NCBI GenBank assembly: GCA_934589675.1
Contig: CAKTOF010000006.1
Coordinates: forward strand, 62,001 to 126,000
DNA length: 64,000 nt
Source of the DNA: an uncultured Oscillospiraceae bacterium
GTDB lineage: Bacteria; Bacillota; Clostridia; Oscillospirales; Oscillospiraceae
Reading direction: 5' to 3'
Of the stretch, positions 24,240 to 31,939 are shown piece by piece (the stretch's first letter is position 1; each line of letters starts with the position of its first letter). The position numbers and the translations under genes were made by a program. The notes beneath the pieces are model-generated. The model did not search any database. It worked only from the letters and a program-made list of their open reading frames with translations, and was not told where the DNA came from.

Positions 24240-26951
24240 ATGGCAACGGAAAAAATCACACATAGTATCTGCGTGGGCGGGCCGCTCACGATCCATACGG
24301 TCGACGGCGTCATCCGCCGCGTCCGCCCGATCGTCCTGACCGATGACGACGCGCCCGGCTGGGTCATCAAGGCCCGCGGCAAGGAGTTCACGCCGCAGCG
24401 CAAGACAACGATGTCGCTGCTCGGCTACTGCGAAAAGGACCGCACGTATTCCTACGACCGCCTGAAATACCCGATGATCCGCGAGGACTTCGTCGAGACG
24501 CCGGACGGCAAGAACCGCAACACGGAAAACCGCGGCAAGTCCGGCTACCGCCGCGCGTCGTGGGATGAGGCGCTCAGCCTCGTCGCGCGTGAGATCAAGC
24601 GTCTGCACAAGACCTACGGCAAGGAGACCGTGACGGCCATCACGTCGTCGCACCACTCCTGGGGTCTTGTCGGCTACAAGATCTCGCTCTTCAACCGCTT
24701 CTTCAACATGATGGGCTACACGCGCATCATGGATAACCCCGACTCGTGGGAGGGCTTCCACTGGGGCACGCCGCACACGTACGGCTACTACTGGCGCCTC
24801 GGCGGCCCGGAGCCGTTCGACATGCTCGAGATGGCGCTGCAGAACGTCGAGACCATGATCATGTGGTCGCACGACCCGGACACGACGCGCGGCGGCTACA
24901 GCGCGCAGGAGTCCGCGCTCTGGCGCCACTGGATGAAGGAGCTCGGCATCCAGTTCATCTACATCGACCCGTTCAACAACTTCTCCTCCGTCAAGCAGGC
25001 TGACAAGTGGATCGGCCCGCGCATGGGCACGGACGCCGCCATTATGGAGGCCATCGCCTATGTCTGGATCACGGAGGACACCTACGACCACGACTACATC
25101 GAAAAGCACGGCCACCGCTTTGAGGAGTGGAAGAACCACATCCTCGGCCTCGGCCCGGACGGCACGGCCAAGACCCCGAAGTGGGCCGAGGAGATCTCCG
25201 GCGTCAAGGCGGCGGACATCAAGGCCATCGCCCGCCGCTGGGCCTCGACCGTTACGACGGGCGGCTCGGGCATGCGCGGCGGCTTCGGCGGCGCGTGCCG
25301 CACGACGGGCGGCACGGACTACGCGCGTCTGCTCGTCTCGCTGCTGGCCATGCAGGGCATGGGCAAGCCGGGCCGCAACATGTGGACCGGTACCTGCGGC
25401 GGCCCGATGAACTACAACTTCTGGTTCGGCGGCTACTCCGACCCGCTCTCGTCCATCGCCAAGGCCCCGATCTGCGACCATCCGGCGCAAAACTGCGTTG
25501 AGCAGACGCTCTACCGCACGAACCTGCCGGACGCGATCTTAGACGGCCACTATGAGTGGCTCGGCGAGGGCTTCTGCGGCGGCGGCCTCGACTTTGAGTT
25601 CACGCGCCACGTCTACCCGATGCCCGGCTACAACAAGGTCCACTGCTTCTGGCGCTACGGCGGCTCGTTCATGGGCACCATGCTCGACACGAACAAGTGG
25701 GTCAAGATGTACAAGAGCCCGGAGCTGGAGTTCGTCATCAATCAGGACATCTACTGGACGCCCGAGACGCGCCACGCCGACGTCATCCTGCCGGCCTGCA
25801 CGAACCTTGAGCGCGTCGACATCGGCGAGGTCGGCAACTCCGGCAACGGCGGCTACTGCTCGCACTCGCAGACCGGCAACTCCTGGCAGGTCATCGTCTA
25901 TCAGGACAAGGCCATCGAGCCGCTGTGGGATTCCCGCTCGGACTACTGGATCTTCTCTCAGGTGGCCGCGCGCCTCGGCTGGGGCGAGGAATTCACCGAG
26001 GGCCGCACGGAAGAGGACTGGGCCAAGCGCTTCTGGCAGTTCTCCGACCTGCCCAAGCACATGAGCTGGGAGCAGTTCAAGGAGAAGGGCTACTACATCG
26101 CGCCCGTTTCCTACAAGGAAGAGGACAAGGACCCCAAGACCGGCCTCATCGAGAACTGGGACCGCTACCCCGGCTTCCAGTGGTTCGCCGAGGAGCGCGC
26201 CTGCGACACGCCGAACCACAAGGTCTTCCAGGAGGAGGGCAAGCTCGGCACGCTCACGGGCAAGTGGGAGTTCGTCTCCGAGTCCATGCTCTACTGGGCG
26301 CCGCATGACGAGATCCGCACGCCGATCGCCTGCTACAAGGATTCGTGGGAGGGTCACAAGTCGCTCACGGCCGACAAGTATCCGTACGGCATGATCTCGC
26401 CGCATCCGCGCTTTGACTATCACACGCACTACCAGCAGCACGCCGTCTGGCTGTGGGAGATCCCGGAGAACCGCGTCATCATCAACGGCAACCCGTACCT
26501 CATCTGCCGCATCAACCCGAAGGTCGCGGAGAAGAAGGGCATCAAGGAAGGCGACATCGTCCGCCTGTTCAACGACCGCGGCAGCGTCCTGTGCGTCGCG
26601 CACATCACCCGCCGCGTCAATCCGGAGACGATCCACGCCTACACGTCCTCGGGCATCTACAACCCGGTCGAGTACGGCAAGTACGGCTCCGTGGACAAGG
26701 GCGGCTGCGTCAACGTCCTCACGCCGGGCCGCCTGATGGGCGACTATATCCCGGCCATGGTCCCGAACTCCTGCAACATCGACGTCGAGCTGGCCGAGGC
26801 CGATCCGAACTACGGCCAGGGCTTTGAGCACATCATCGACGGCGTTGACAAGCAGCAGATGGAGACCGAGCGCCCGATGCGCACCTCGGCCGAGGCCGAT
26901 CTGCTCTTCGGTGAGCGCGAACAGATGAACAAGGAGGTTAAAGGGGCATGA
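24240..26951 (+). CDS. Pyrogallol-phloroglucinol transhydroxylase-like molybdopterin enzyme, large subunit (molybdoenzyme 2)
   Basis: 903 residues, DMSO-reductase superfamily, no N-terminal Fe-S motif, cytoplasmic. Long stretches follow the Pelobacter acidigallici transhydroxylase as I recall it: KARGKEFTPQRKT, SSHHSWGLVGYK, FFNMMGYT and NPDSWEGFHWG. H138, D168 and S169 correspond to the catalytic His and Asp and the Mo-ligating Ser. MQGMGKPGRNMW and the DKGGCVNVLTP end also match. The known enzyme moves a hydroxyl between trihydroxybenzenes (pyrogallol to phloroglucinol) using 1,2,3,5-tetrahydroxybenzene as co-substrate. The stop overlaps the Fe-S subunit start. Substrate is inferred, family is firm. 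Confidence 0.88.
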   Translation: MATEKITHSICVGGPLTIHTVDGVIRRVRPIVLTDDDAPGWVIKARGKEFTPQRKTTMSLLGYCEKDRTYSYDRLKYPMIREDFVETPDGKNRNTENRGKSGYRRASWDEALSLVAREIKRLHKTYGKETVTAITSSHHSWGLVGYKISLFNRFFNMMGYTRIMDNPDSWEGFHWGTPHTYGYYWRLGGPEPFDMLEMALQNVETMIMWSHDPDTTRGGYSAQESALWRHWMKELGIQFIYIDPFNNFSSVKQADKWIGPRMGTDAAIMEAIAYVWITEDTYDHDYIEKHGHRFEEWKNHILGLGPDGTAKTPKWAEEISGVKAADIKAIARRWASTVTTGGSGMRGGFGGACRTTGGTDYARLLVSLLAMQGMGKPGRNMWTGTCGGPMNYNFWFGGYSDPLSSIAKAPICDHPAQNCVEQTLYRTNLPDAILDGHYEWLGEGFCGGGLDFEFTRHVYPMPGYNKVHCFWRYGGSFMGTMLDTNKWVKMYKSPELEFVINQDIYWTPETRHADVILPACTNLERVDIGEVGNSGNGGYCSHSQTGNSWQVIVYQDKAIEPLWDSRSDYWIFSQVAARLGWGEEFTEGRTEEDWAKRFWQFSDLPKHMSWEQFKEKGYYIAPVSYKEEDKDPKTGLIENWDRYPGFQWFAEERACDTPNHKVFQEEGKLGTLTGKWEFVSESMLYWAPHDEIRTPIACYKDSWEGHKSLTADKYPYGMISPHPRFDYHTHYQQHAVWLWEIPENRVIINGNPYLICRINPKVAEKKGIKEGDIVRLFNDRGSVLCVAHITRRVNPETIHAYTSSGIYNPVEYGKYGSVDKGGCVNVLTPGRLMGDYIPAMVPNSCNIDVELAEADPNYGQGFEHIIDGVDKQQMETERPMRTSAEADLLFGEREQMNKEVKGA

Positions 26952-27793
26952 GATACGGTATCGCAATCAACTCCAAGCGCTGCATGGCCTGCTATGCCTG
27001 CTTCATGGCCTGCAAGGATGAGCACTGCGGCTGGGACACCACCGTGTCCAAGGCGCAGCCCGAGCTGGGTCAGTACTGGATGAACATCGTCGAGTGGGAG
27101 CGCGGCGACAACGAGCGCCGCATCAAGACGGCCACCGTCCCGACGCCCTGCTCGCACTGCCAGGATCCCGCCTGCGCCAAGGCCGCCCAGAACGGCGCGG
27201 TCTACAAGCGGCCGGACGGCATCGTCATCATCGATCCGGAGAAGGCCAAGGGTCAGAAGCAGATCGTCGACGCCTGCCCGATCCACGCCATCTACTGGAA
27301 CGAGGCGCTGCAGCTTCCGCAGAAGTGCACCATGTGCGCGCATCTGCTCGACGATCCGAACTATCCGGGCAAGGAGCCGCGCTGCGTCGAGGCCTGCCCG
27401 AACCAGGCGCTCGTCTTCGGCGATCTGGACGATCCGGACAGCGAGATCAATCGCGTCATTGCGGCCAATAAGGTCACGCAGCTTGCCGGCCTCGAGGGCC
27501 GCGAGACGAACGTCGTCCACCTGAACGTCCCGAGCGCATTTTTGGCCGGCACGGTGTTCTATCCGGCCGAGGAGGAAGAGGTCTGCATCGGCGCCCACGT
27601 CAAGGCTGTCTGCGAGGACGGCACGGTCTATGAAATGGACACGAACTGGGCCGGCGACTGGGAGTTCGAGGACCTTCCGAAGAACAAGAAGTTCTCCATT
27701 GACATCACGTTTGACGGCTACCGCCCCGTCCACTACGACGCGGTCACGGACGCCGATCATTACGTCGCCGAGACATATCTCGAGCGGATCTGA
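26948..27793 (+). CDS. Transhydroxylase-like Fe-S small subunit (molybdoenzyme 2)
   Basis: 281 residues. N-terminal Fe-S part with CMACYACFMACKDEH, CSHCQDPAC and KCTMCAHLLDD...CVEACP. The third set is reduced: the segment between GIVIIDPEKAKGQKQ and DACPIHAIYWNE lacks the CxxCxxC triad. This is the same three-cluster arrangement I recall in Pelobacter transhydroxylase beta. The C-terminal domain (about 195-281, FLAGTVFYP, GDWEFEDLP, FDGYRPV) is transthyretin/Cna-B-like. It forms the heterodimer with the preceding gene, translationally coupled by a four-base overlap. Confidence 0.88.
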   Translation: MRYGIAINSKRCMACYACFMACKDEHCGWDTTVSKAQPELGQYWMNIVEWERGDNERRIKTATVPTPCSHCQDPACAKAAQNGAVYKRPDGIVIIDPEKAKGQKQIVDACPIHAIYWNEALQLPQKCTMCAHLLDDPNYPGKEPRCVEACPNQALVFGDLDDPDSEINRVIAANKVTQLAGLEGRETNVVHLNVPSAFLAGTVFYPAEEEEVCIGAHVKAVCEDGTVYEMDTNWAGDWEFEDLPKNKKFSIDITFDGYRPVHYDAVTDADHYVAETYLERI

Positions 27794-27801
27794 ATCCCCA
27801 G

Positions 27802-27847
27802 CGGATCCGGGCGCGGAGCGGGTGCCTCCTCGCCGCGCCCGGATCCG
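27802..27847 (+). other. Intercistronic hairpin
   Basis: Perfect 15-bp GC-rich inverted repeat (27802-27816 with 27833-27847), 16-nt loop, no T run. Likely an mRNA-stabilising or processing hairpin between the Fe-S subunit and the thiolase gene rather than a terminator. Confidence 0.6.
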
Positions 27848-27905
27848 ACAGCACCGGAGTATTGCGGCAGGGCCGCTTTGATAATTTAGGAGATGGAATC
27901 ACAAC

Positions 27906-29159
27906 ATGGAAATGAAAACCGCAGTCATCATTGACGGCTGCCGCACGGCAGTCGGTTCGATGGGCGGCAGCCTCAAGCCGCTGAGCGCCTATGATCTGGC
28001 CTGCGCCGTCATGAAGGGCGAGCTCGACCGCACCGGCATCGACCCGAAGCAGATCGACGAGGTCATCATGGGCCAGTGCCGCCAGACGTCGGACGAGCCG
28101 AACATCGCGCGCGTCGCCGCGCTCAAGGTCGGCATCCCGGAGTCGGCCTCGGCTCACACCGTTATGCGCCAGTGCGCCTCCGGCATGACCGCCGTCCAGA
28201 ACGGCGCCATGCAGATCATGACCGGCGTGTCGGACGTCGTCCTTGCCGGCGGCACGGAGTCGATGTCGAACGCTGTGTTCTACCTGCGCAACGCCCGCTA
28301 CGGCGTCGGCACGGGCAACACCGAGCTCGTTGACGCCGTCACCGAGGGCCAGTTCCGCAGCCAGCCGCAGGAGATGTACGGCCGCTACAACATGGGCGCC
28401 ACGGCCGAGAAGATCGCCGAGACGCTCGGCATCACGCGCGAGCAGCAGGACGAATTCTCCATGGAGTCGCAGCGCCGCGCCATCGCGGCCATCGACGCGG
28501 GCAAGTTCAAAGACGAGATCGTCCCCGTCACCGTCCCGCAGGGCCGCAAGAAGCCGCCGATCGTCTTTGACACCGACGAGTTCCCGAAGCGCGACACGAG
28601 CCTTGAGAAAATGGGCAAGCTCAAGCCCTGCTTCAACATCGTCACGGAGGACGACGGCCGCATCTTCAACACGAGCGAGCTGACCGGCACCGTCACCGCC
28701 GCCTCCTCGTCCGGCCGCAACGACGGCGCGTCGGCCATGCTGCTCATGAGCGAGGAGAAGGCCAAGGAGCTCGGCCTGAAGCCGATGGCGAAGATCATCG
28801 GCATGGGCACGGCCGGCTGCGACCCGAAGACCATGGGCCTCGGCCCGGTCTATGCTGTCCCGAAGGCGCTCAAGAACGCGGGTCTCACGATCGATGACAT
28901 CCAGCTCATCGAGCTCAACGAGGCCTTCGCCGCGCAGGCGCTCGGCTGCATCAAGCTGCTCGGCTGGGAGGACAAGATGGACATCATCAACGTCAACGGC
29001 GGTGCCGTCGCCCTCGGCCACCCCGTCGGCTCGTCCGGCAGCCGCATCATCATCACGCTCATGCACGAGATGAAGCGCCGCGGCCTGAAGTACGGCCTTG
29101 CAACGCTCTGCATCGCCGGCGGCATGGGTCAGGCGACCGTCATCGAGATGTGCGACTAA
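27906..29159 (+). CDS. Acetyl-CoA C-acetyltransferase (thiolase)
   Basis: 417 residues. The nucleophilic Cys is in MRQCASGMTA (about residue 89), the active-site His in ALGHPVGSSG, and the second Cys in CIAGGMGQA near the C-terminus. LIELNEAFAAQ is also typical. Slightly longer than the usual 390, with an insert around 140-160. It cleaves or forms acetoacetyl-CoA. Placed between the transhydroxylase and the BKACE gene, it would split the acetoacetyl-CoA made by the cleavage enzyme into acetyl-CoA. A butyrate-pathway role is the alternative. Confidence 0.92.
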   Translation: MEMKTAVIIDGCRTAVGSMGGSLKPLSAYDLACAVMKGELDRTGIDPKQIDEVIMGQCRQTSDEPNIARVAALKVGIPESASAHTVMRQCASGMTAVQNGAMQIMTGVSDVVLAGGTESMSNAVFYLRNARYGVGTGNTELVDAVTEGQFRSQPQEMYGRYNMGATAEKIAETLGITREQQDEFSMESQRRAIAAIDAGKFKDEIVPVTVPQGRKKPPIVFDTDEFPKRDTSLEKMGKLKPCFNIVTEDDGRIFNTSELTGTVTAASSSGRNDGASAMLLMSEEKAKELGLKPMAKIIGMGTAGCDPKTMGLGPVYAVPKALKNAGLTIDDIQLIELNEAFAAQALGCIKLLGWEDKMDIINVNGGAVALGHPVGSSGSRIIITLMHEMKRRGLKYGLATLCIAGGMGQATVIEMCD

Positions 29160-29161
29160 AG

Positions 29162-29352
29162 CGAAACAGAAACCGGAGGTTTCTGTTTCGAGGGGATCGC
29201 AGCCTGCTGCAGCGCACCCGCTCCGCGGGCACGTTTGCAGGCTGAGCGGTATGATTTCCGACGCGCAGGTCGCCGGAAATCATGATTTGTAATTTTTTCG
29301 CGCCGTGCGCGGCGCGAATTCTGCGAAGCTGATGGAGCCTCGCTGAAAAATT
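29162..29352 (+). ncRNA. Structured RNA-like repeat, copy A
   Basis: About 190 nt filling the thiolase-BKACE gap. Successive helices: 13-bp hairpin (29162-29174 with 29178-29190); AGCCTG...CAGGCT closing a multiloop, then GAGCGGTAT; GATTTCCG...CGGAAATC; TTCGCGCCG...CGGCGCGAA. A second copy lies at 56870. Conserved single strands (GGGGATYGC, GAGCGGTAT, GTCGCCGG) and compensatory changes in three helices point to selection on structure. No known RNA class recognised; a mobile repeat is the alternative. Confidence 0.55.
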
Positions 29353-29369
29353 ATAGGAGTGAAAAAATC

Positions 29370-30260
29370 ATGGCAAAGTCCAATAAGATTATGATCCAGT
29401 GCTGCATGTGCGGCGCCGGAACGAAGAAAGCTCAGGCGCCGACCGTCCCGTATACCCCGGAGGAGATCGCGCGTCAGGTCGTCGAGGTCGCCAAGGCCGG
29501 CGCCTCCATCGTCCACATCCATGTCCGCGAGGACAAGGAAGTCGACGGCGTCATGCAGATCGGCTACAAGTCCATGAGCCTGCAGAAGTTCACGGAGACC
29601 GTCGAGCTCTGCCGCAAGTACTGCGCCGAGGCCGGTGTTGACGTCATCATCAACCTGACGACGTCCGGCGGCGAGTACGAGGACTACAAGCGCCTGCAGC
29701 ACCTGTCGGCCCTCAAGCCGGAGATGTGCTCCTTCGACCCGAACACCATCAACTGGTCGAACAGCTACATCTTCGAGAACAGCCCGCGCTTCCTCAACCT
29801 GCTGGCGCAGGAGGTCGTGAAAGAGGACGTCAAGCCGGAGTTCGAGGTCTTCGACACCGGCCACATCGACTCGGTCATGTACTATGTCAACAAGTGGAAC
29901 ATCCCGAAGCCGCCCCACATCCAGTTCATCATGGGCGTCGGCGGCTCCATGCCGGGCACGGCCGAGAACCTCGGCTTCCTCGTTGACCGCCTGCCCGAGG
30001 GCGCGACGTGGTCCGTCTCTGGCATCGGAAGAGCGCATATGCCGATGATGCTCGCCGGCCTCGCGCTCGGCTGCGACGGCCTGCGTGTCGGCCTTGAGGA
30101 CAACGTTATGTACGGCAAGGACGCCGATGGCAACAAGATCATCGCGACGAACGTCATGCTCGTCGAGCGCGCGGTCGCCCTCGCCAAGCTCGCCGGCCGC
30201 GAGATCGCGACGGCGCAGGAAGCCCGCGAGATTCTCGGCATCGACCGCAAGTGCCTGTAA
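29370..30260 (+). CDS. BKACE-family beta-keto acid cleavage enzyme (candidate triacetate acetoacetate-lyase)
   Basis: 296 residues, DUF849 barrel. Metal-binding HIHVRED (H49, H51), substrate loop NLTTSGGEYE, EVFDTGHID, IMGVGGSMPGT and RVGLEDN are all family hallmarks. These Zn enzymes cleave a beta-keto acid using acetyl-CoA, giving acetoacetate and a new CoA thioester. In Clostridium phloroglucinol degradation a BKACE member cleaves 3,5-dioxohexanoate (triacetate); this is recalled literature. The neighbours here (thiolase, cyclase, hydroxyacyl dehydrogenase) fit that role. A 3-keto-5-aminohexanoate cleavage role (lysine fermentation) is less likely, as no other lysine-pathway genes are present. 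Confidence 0.85.
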   Translation: MAKSNKIMIQCCMCGAGTKKAQAPTVPYTPEEIARQVVEVAKAGASIVHIHVREDKEVDGVMQIGYKSMSLQKFTETVELCRKYCAEAGVDVIINLTTSGGEYEDYKRLQHLSALKPEMCSFDPNTINWSNSYIFENSPRFLNLLAQEVVKEDVKPEFEVFDTGHIDSVMYYVNKWNIPKPPHIQFIMGVGGSMPGTAENLGFLVDRLPEGATWSVSGIGRAHMPMMLAGLALGCDGLRVGLEDNVMYGKDADGNKIIATNVMLVERAVALAKLAGREIATAQEAREILGIDRKCL

Positions 30261-30267
30261 AGCAGGC

Positions 30268-30293
30268 TCAAACGGGACCCGCTGCGCGTTTGA
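30268..30293 (+). other. Hairpin sharing 16 nt with structured repeat copy B
   Basis: TCAAACG/CGTTTGA hairpin after the BKACE stop. Its first 16 bases (30268-30283) are identical to the start of the structured repeat at 56870; the rest of that element is not present here. Confidence 0.4.
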
Positions 30294-30345
30294 TGCAGTG
30301 TGCCGCGCCGGAGCAGAACAGGTGCGGCAAGGCATTTCATAATGA

Positions 30346-30380
30346 AAAAGGACGGTATCCGACGGATACCGTCCTTTTTC
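30346..30380. terminator. Bidirectional terminator
   Basis: AAAAAGGACGGTATCC, GAC loop, GGATACCGTCCTTTTT: a perfect 16-bp stem with A/T flanks between the convergent BKACE and 82-residue-protein genes. Confidence 0.92.
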
Positions 30381-30384
30381 TGCG

Positions 30385-30633
30385 TCAGCCGAAATCGTGA
30401 CGGCTGCCGCATGAGATGCCGTGTGTCTCCAGCGCGCAGACGATCGCTTCGATGCGGTCGAAGCAGGCGGGATCGTCGAGCGCGGGGGCGGCGATGATCG
30501 CTCGGATTTCCCGCAGCGCCGCAAGACTCTCAATTTCCAGCAGCTCCCGCAGCGCCTGCCCGCCGACCGGGAATCGGATGCGGATGGGAGCGCCGGAGAG
30601 CAGATGAGAGAGAATTTCCGCTTCAAGCTCCAT
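30385..30633 (-). CDS. Unknown 82-residue protein divergent from XRE regulator
   Basis: MELEAEILSHLLSGAPIRIRFPVGG... with a GAGGTGG site 6 nt before the ATG. Predominantly helical and Leu/Ala-rich with several acidic residues; a C-terminal CxxxETHGISCG segment. No family recognised. Its promoter (TTGCAT-17-TATAAT on the minus strand) contains an operator-like inverted repeat between the hexamers, so it is very likely repressed by the adjacent XRE protein. Could be a small partner of that regulator, toxin-antitoxin-like, but no toxin signature is visible. Confidence 0.65.
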   Translation of the reverse strand: MELEAEILSHLLSGAPIRIRFPVGGQALRELLEIESLAALREIRAIIAAPALDDPACFDRIEAIVCALETHGISCGSRHDFG

Positions 30634-30652
30634 ATAACCACCTCACAGAGAA

Positions 30653-30697
30653 ATTATAACCTGAAACAGGTTATAATGCAATAACCTGTTTTAGGTT
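30653..30697. promoter_or_regulatory. Divergent promoter region with two XRE-type operators
   Basis: AACCTGAAACAGGTT (30658-30672) is a perfect 6-3-6 inverted repeat and AACCTGTTTTAGGTT (30683-30697) a one-mismatch copy, centres 25 bp apart. The minus-strand promoter TTGCAT (30676-30681), 17 bp, TATAAT (30653-30658) straddles the first operator. A plus-strand TATAAT at 30672-30677 may serve the regulator gene. The layout indicates autoregulated repression of both genes. Confidence 0.75.
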
Positions 30698-30725
30698 CGG
30701 CTAGACTTCCTCTGAGGTGAAGCTC

Positions 30726-30944
30726 ATGTATCAGAGGATCCGGGATCTGCGGGAGGATCGGGACCTGACGCAGCGGGAGGTTGCCGGGGTGCTTGGCATG
30801 TCACAGACGGGGTATTCCAAGTACGAAACGGGCGAAAACGACATTCCGACGCAGGTGCTGCTCAAGCTGGCGGATTTTTATAACACGTCTGTGGATTATC
30901 TGCTCGGCCGGACGGACGACGCACGGCCGCCGCGGAAAAAATAA
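30726..30944 (+). CDS. XRE-family helix-turn-helix transcriptional regulator
   Basis: 72 residues from the ATG at 30726, placed 6 nt after GAGGTG (a GTG at 30717 overlaps that site and is less likely). A single HTH_3 domain: LREDRDLTQREVAGVLGMSQTGYSKYETGENDIP, then LLKLADFYNTSVDYLLGRTD. No effector domain, so it probably acts as a simple dimeric repressor on the two inverted repeats upstream. Small XRE proteins of this type are common in Clostridia. Confidence 0.88.
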   Translation: MYQRIRDLREDRDLTQREVAGVLGMSQTGYSKYETGENDIPTQVLLKLADFYNTSVDYLLGRTDDARPPRKK

Positions 30945-30974
30945 CCGGCACGGTATCGAATTACCGTGCCGGTT
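30943..30974. terminator. Bidirectional terminator
   Basis: AACCGGCACGGTA/TACCGTGCCGGTT, 13-bp stem with a 6-nt loop and TTTTGCTT on the plus side, between the convergent XRE and MerR genes. Confidence 0.85.
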
Positions 30975-30978
30975 TTGC

Positions 30979-31791
30979 TTATTTCTGTTCAACGGGAAGC
31001 CAGACCTCGAAGTAGCCGGTCAGCGCGCCGTCTTCCAGCGCGCTGCACAGCAGGTTGCCGTGGGCGCTGCCGGTGATGGCCAGACCGTTTTTTTCGGCGT
31101 AGCTGACCATGTAGGCCATGTGGCGCGGGGCGAACTGATCCTTGCCCGCACTTTTGAACACGGAGTGCAGGCAAAGCTGGCTCGGAAGCTGCATGACGGG
31201 CGGCTCGATCTTCACGCCAAACTCGCGGACATAATCCATGTCGAGCGCAAAGCCCCAGGCATACTCGCTGCCGCCGGAGAGCAGCACGTCGCGCTCGATC
31301 TCAAAGCAGCGATGGATGAACGGCATATATTGCAGCCATTCCTGGCTGAGCTGCTGCAGGTCGGCCGACTTGTCGTAGAGGAAGTTGTAGCGGTTGAGGT
31401 AGCGCACCGTTTCCGGGCTCATGATGAGATCGCACCGGCCGAGGTCGCGCGCGGCGCGCTCTAGTCCGTCGCAGTACTGCTCGGCGCGGCGGAGGAGCAG
31501 CTGCTGCCGACGGATCATCTCGCGAAGCTCCGCCTGCTTGTCCTGCATCGTCTCACGCAGACTCTCGCGCGAGCAGTCGGTGACCATGTGCGAGATCTGG
31601 TCAATGCCGAAGCCGAAGTTTTTGAACCACAGACAGTCGACAAGGAAGTTGATGTCCCACGCCTCGTAGTAGCGGTAGTCGTTCGTCTTGTCCTTCACGG
31701 GACGGACGACACCTTTTTTCTCGTAATACCGCAGAAGATCCGGTGAAATGCCGAGGATCTTCGCCACGTCTCCGATGCGATAGCGCTGCAT
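30979..31791 (-). CDS. MerR-family transcriptional regulator with effector-binding domain
   Basis: 270 residues. The N-terminal winged HTH YRIGDVAKILGISPDLLRYYEKKGVVRP (3-30) is classic MerR, followed by a coiled-coil dimer helix (about 85-120, QDKQAELREMIRRQQLLLRRAEQY). The C-terminal domain of about 140 residues resembles GyrI/SOUL-type small-molecule binding domains and probably senses an aromatic or a pathway intermediate. It is divergent from the cyclase gene, whose promoter has the 19-bp spacer that MerR activators need, and a matching promoter precedes the transhydroxylase operon. Likely the island's activator (inference). Its own promoter has a normal 17-bp spacer. Confidence 0.88.
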   Translation of the reverse strand: MQRYRIGDVAKILGISPDLLRYYEKKGVVRPVKDKTNDYRYYEAWDINFLVDCLWFKNFGFGIDQISHMVTDCSRESLRETMQDKQAELREMIRRQQLLLRRAEQYCDGLERAARDLGRCDLIMSPETVRYLNRYNFLYDKSADLQQLSQEWLQYMPFIHRCFEIERDVLLSGGSEYAWGFALDMDYVREFGVKIEPPVMQLPSQLCLHSVFKSAGKDQFAPRHMAYMVSYAEKNGLAITGSAHGNLLCSALEDGALTGYFEVWLPVEQK

Positions 31792-31822
31792 GGTCGTCCC
31801 TCCTGTTTGTCAGACTGGGTCT

Positions 31823-31851
31823 ATTATAGGAAATTTCACGGGGCGATGCAA
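31823..31851 (-). promoter_or_regulatory. Promoter of the merR-type gene
   Basis: Minus strand TTGCAT (31846-31851), 17-bp spacer, TATAAT (31823-31828); an AGGAGGG site follows before the start codon. Confidence 0.75.
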
Positions 31852-31872
31852 GAAAAAGTTTTCTCAAAGCTA

Positions 31873-31903
31873 TTGACATTGGAATCGTACTAAGGTGTAA
31901 AAT
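31873..31903 (+). promoter_or_regulatory. MerR-type promoter of the cyclase operon
   Basis: TTGACA (31873-31878), 19-bp spacer TTGGAATCGTACTAAGGTG, TAAAAT (31898-31903). Shares TTGGNANNGTACNANGGT with the spacer at 22066. It lies in the divergent region with the MerR gene, the usual place for an activator's target. Confidence 0.75.
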
Positions 31904-31939
31904 GACCCTGTAATAAAAATATGCAGGAGGTTTTTTATC

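Noticed and set aside
29162..29352. Simple intrinsic terminator for the thiolase gene
   Set aside because: The first hairpin has no T run, and the element continues for about 150 nt with further helices shared by the copy at 56870.
29370..30260. Lysine fermentation (3-keto-5-aminohexanoate cleavage enzyme)
   Set aside because: No lysine aminomutase, diaminohexanoate dehydrogenase or related genes occur nearby.
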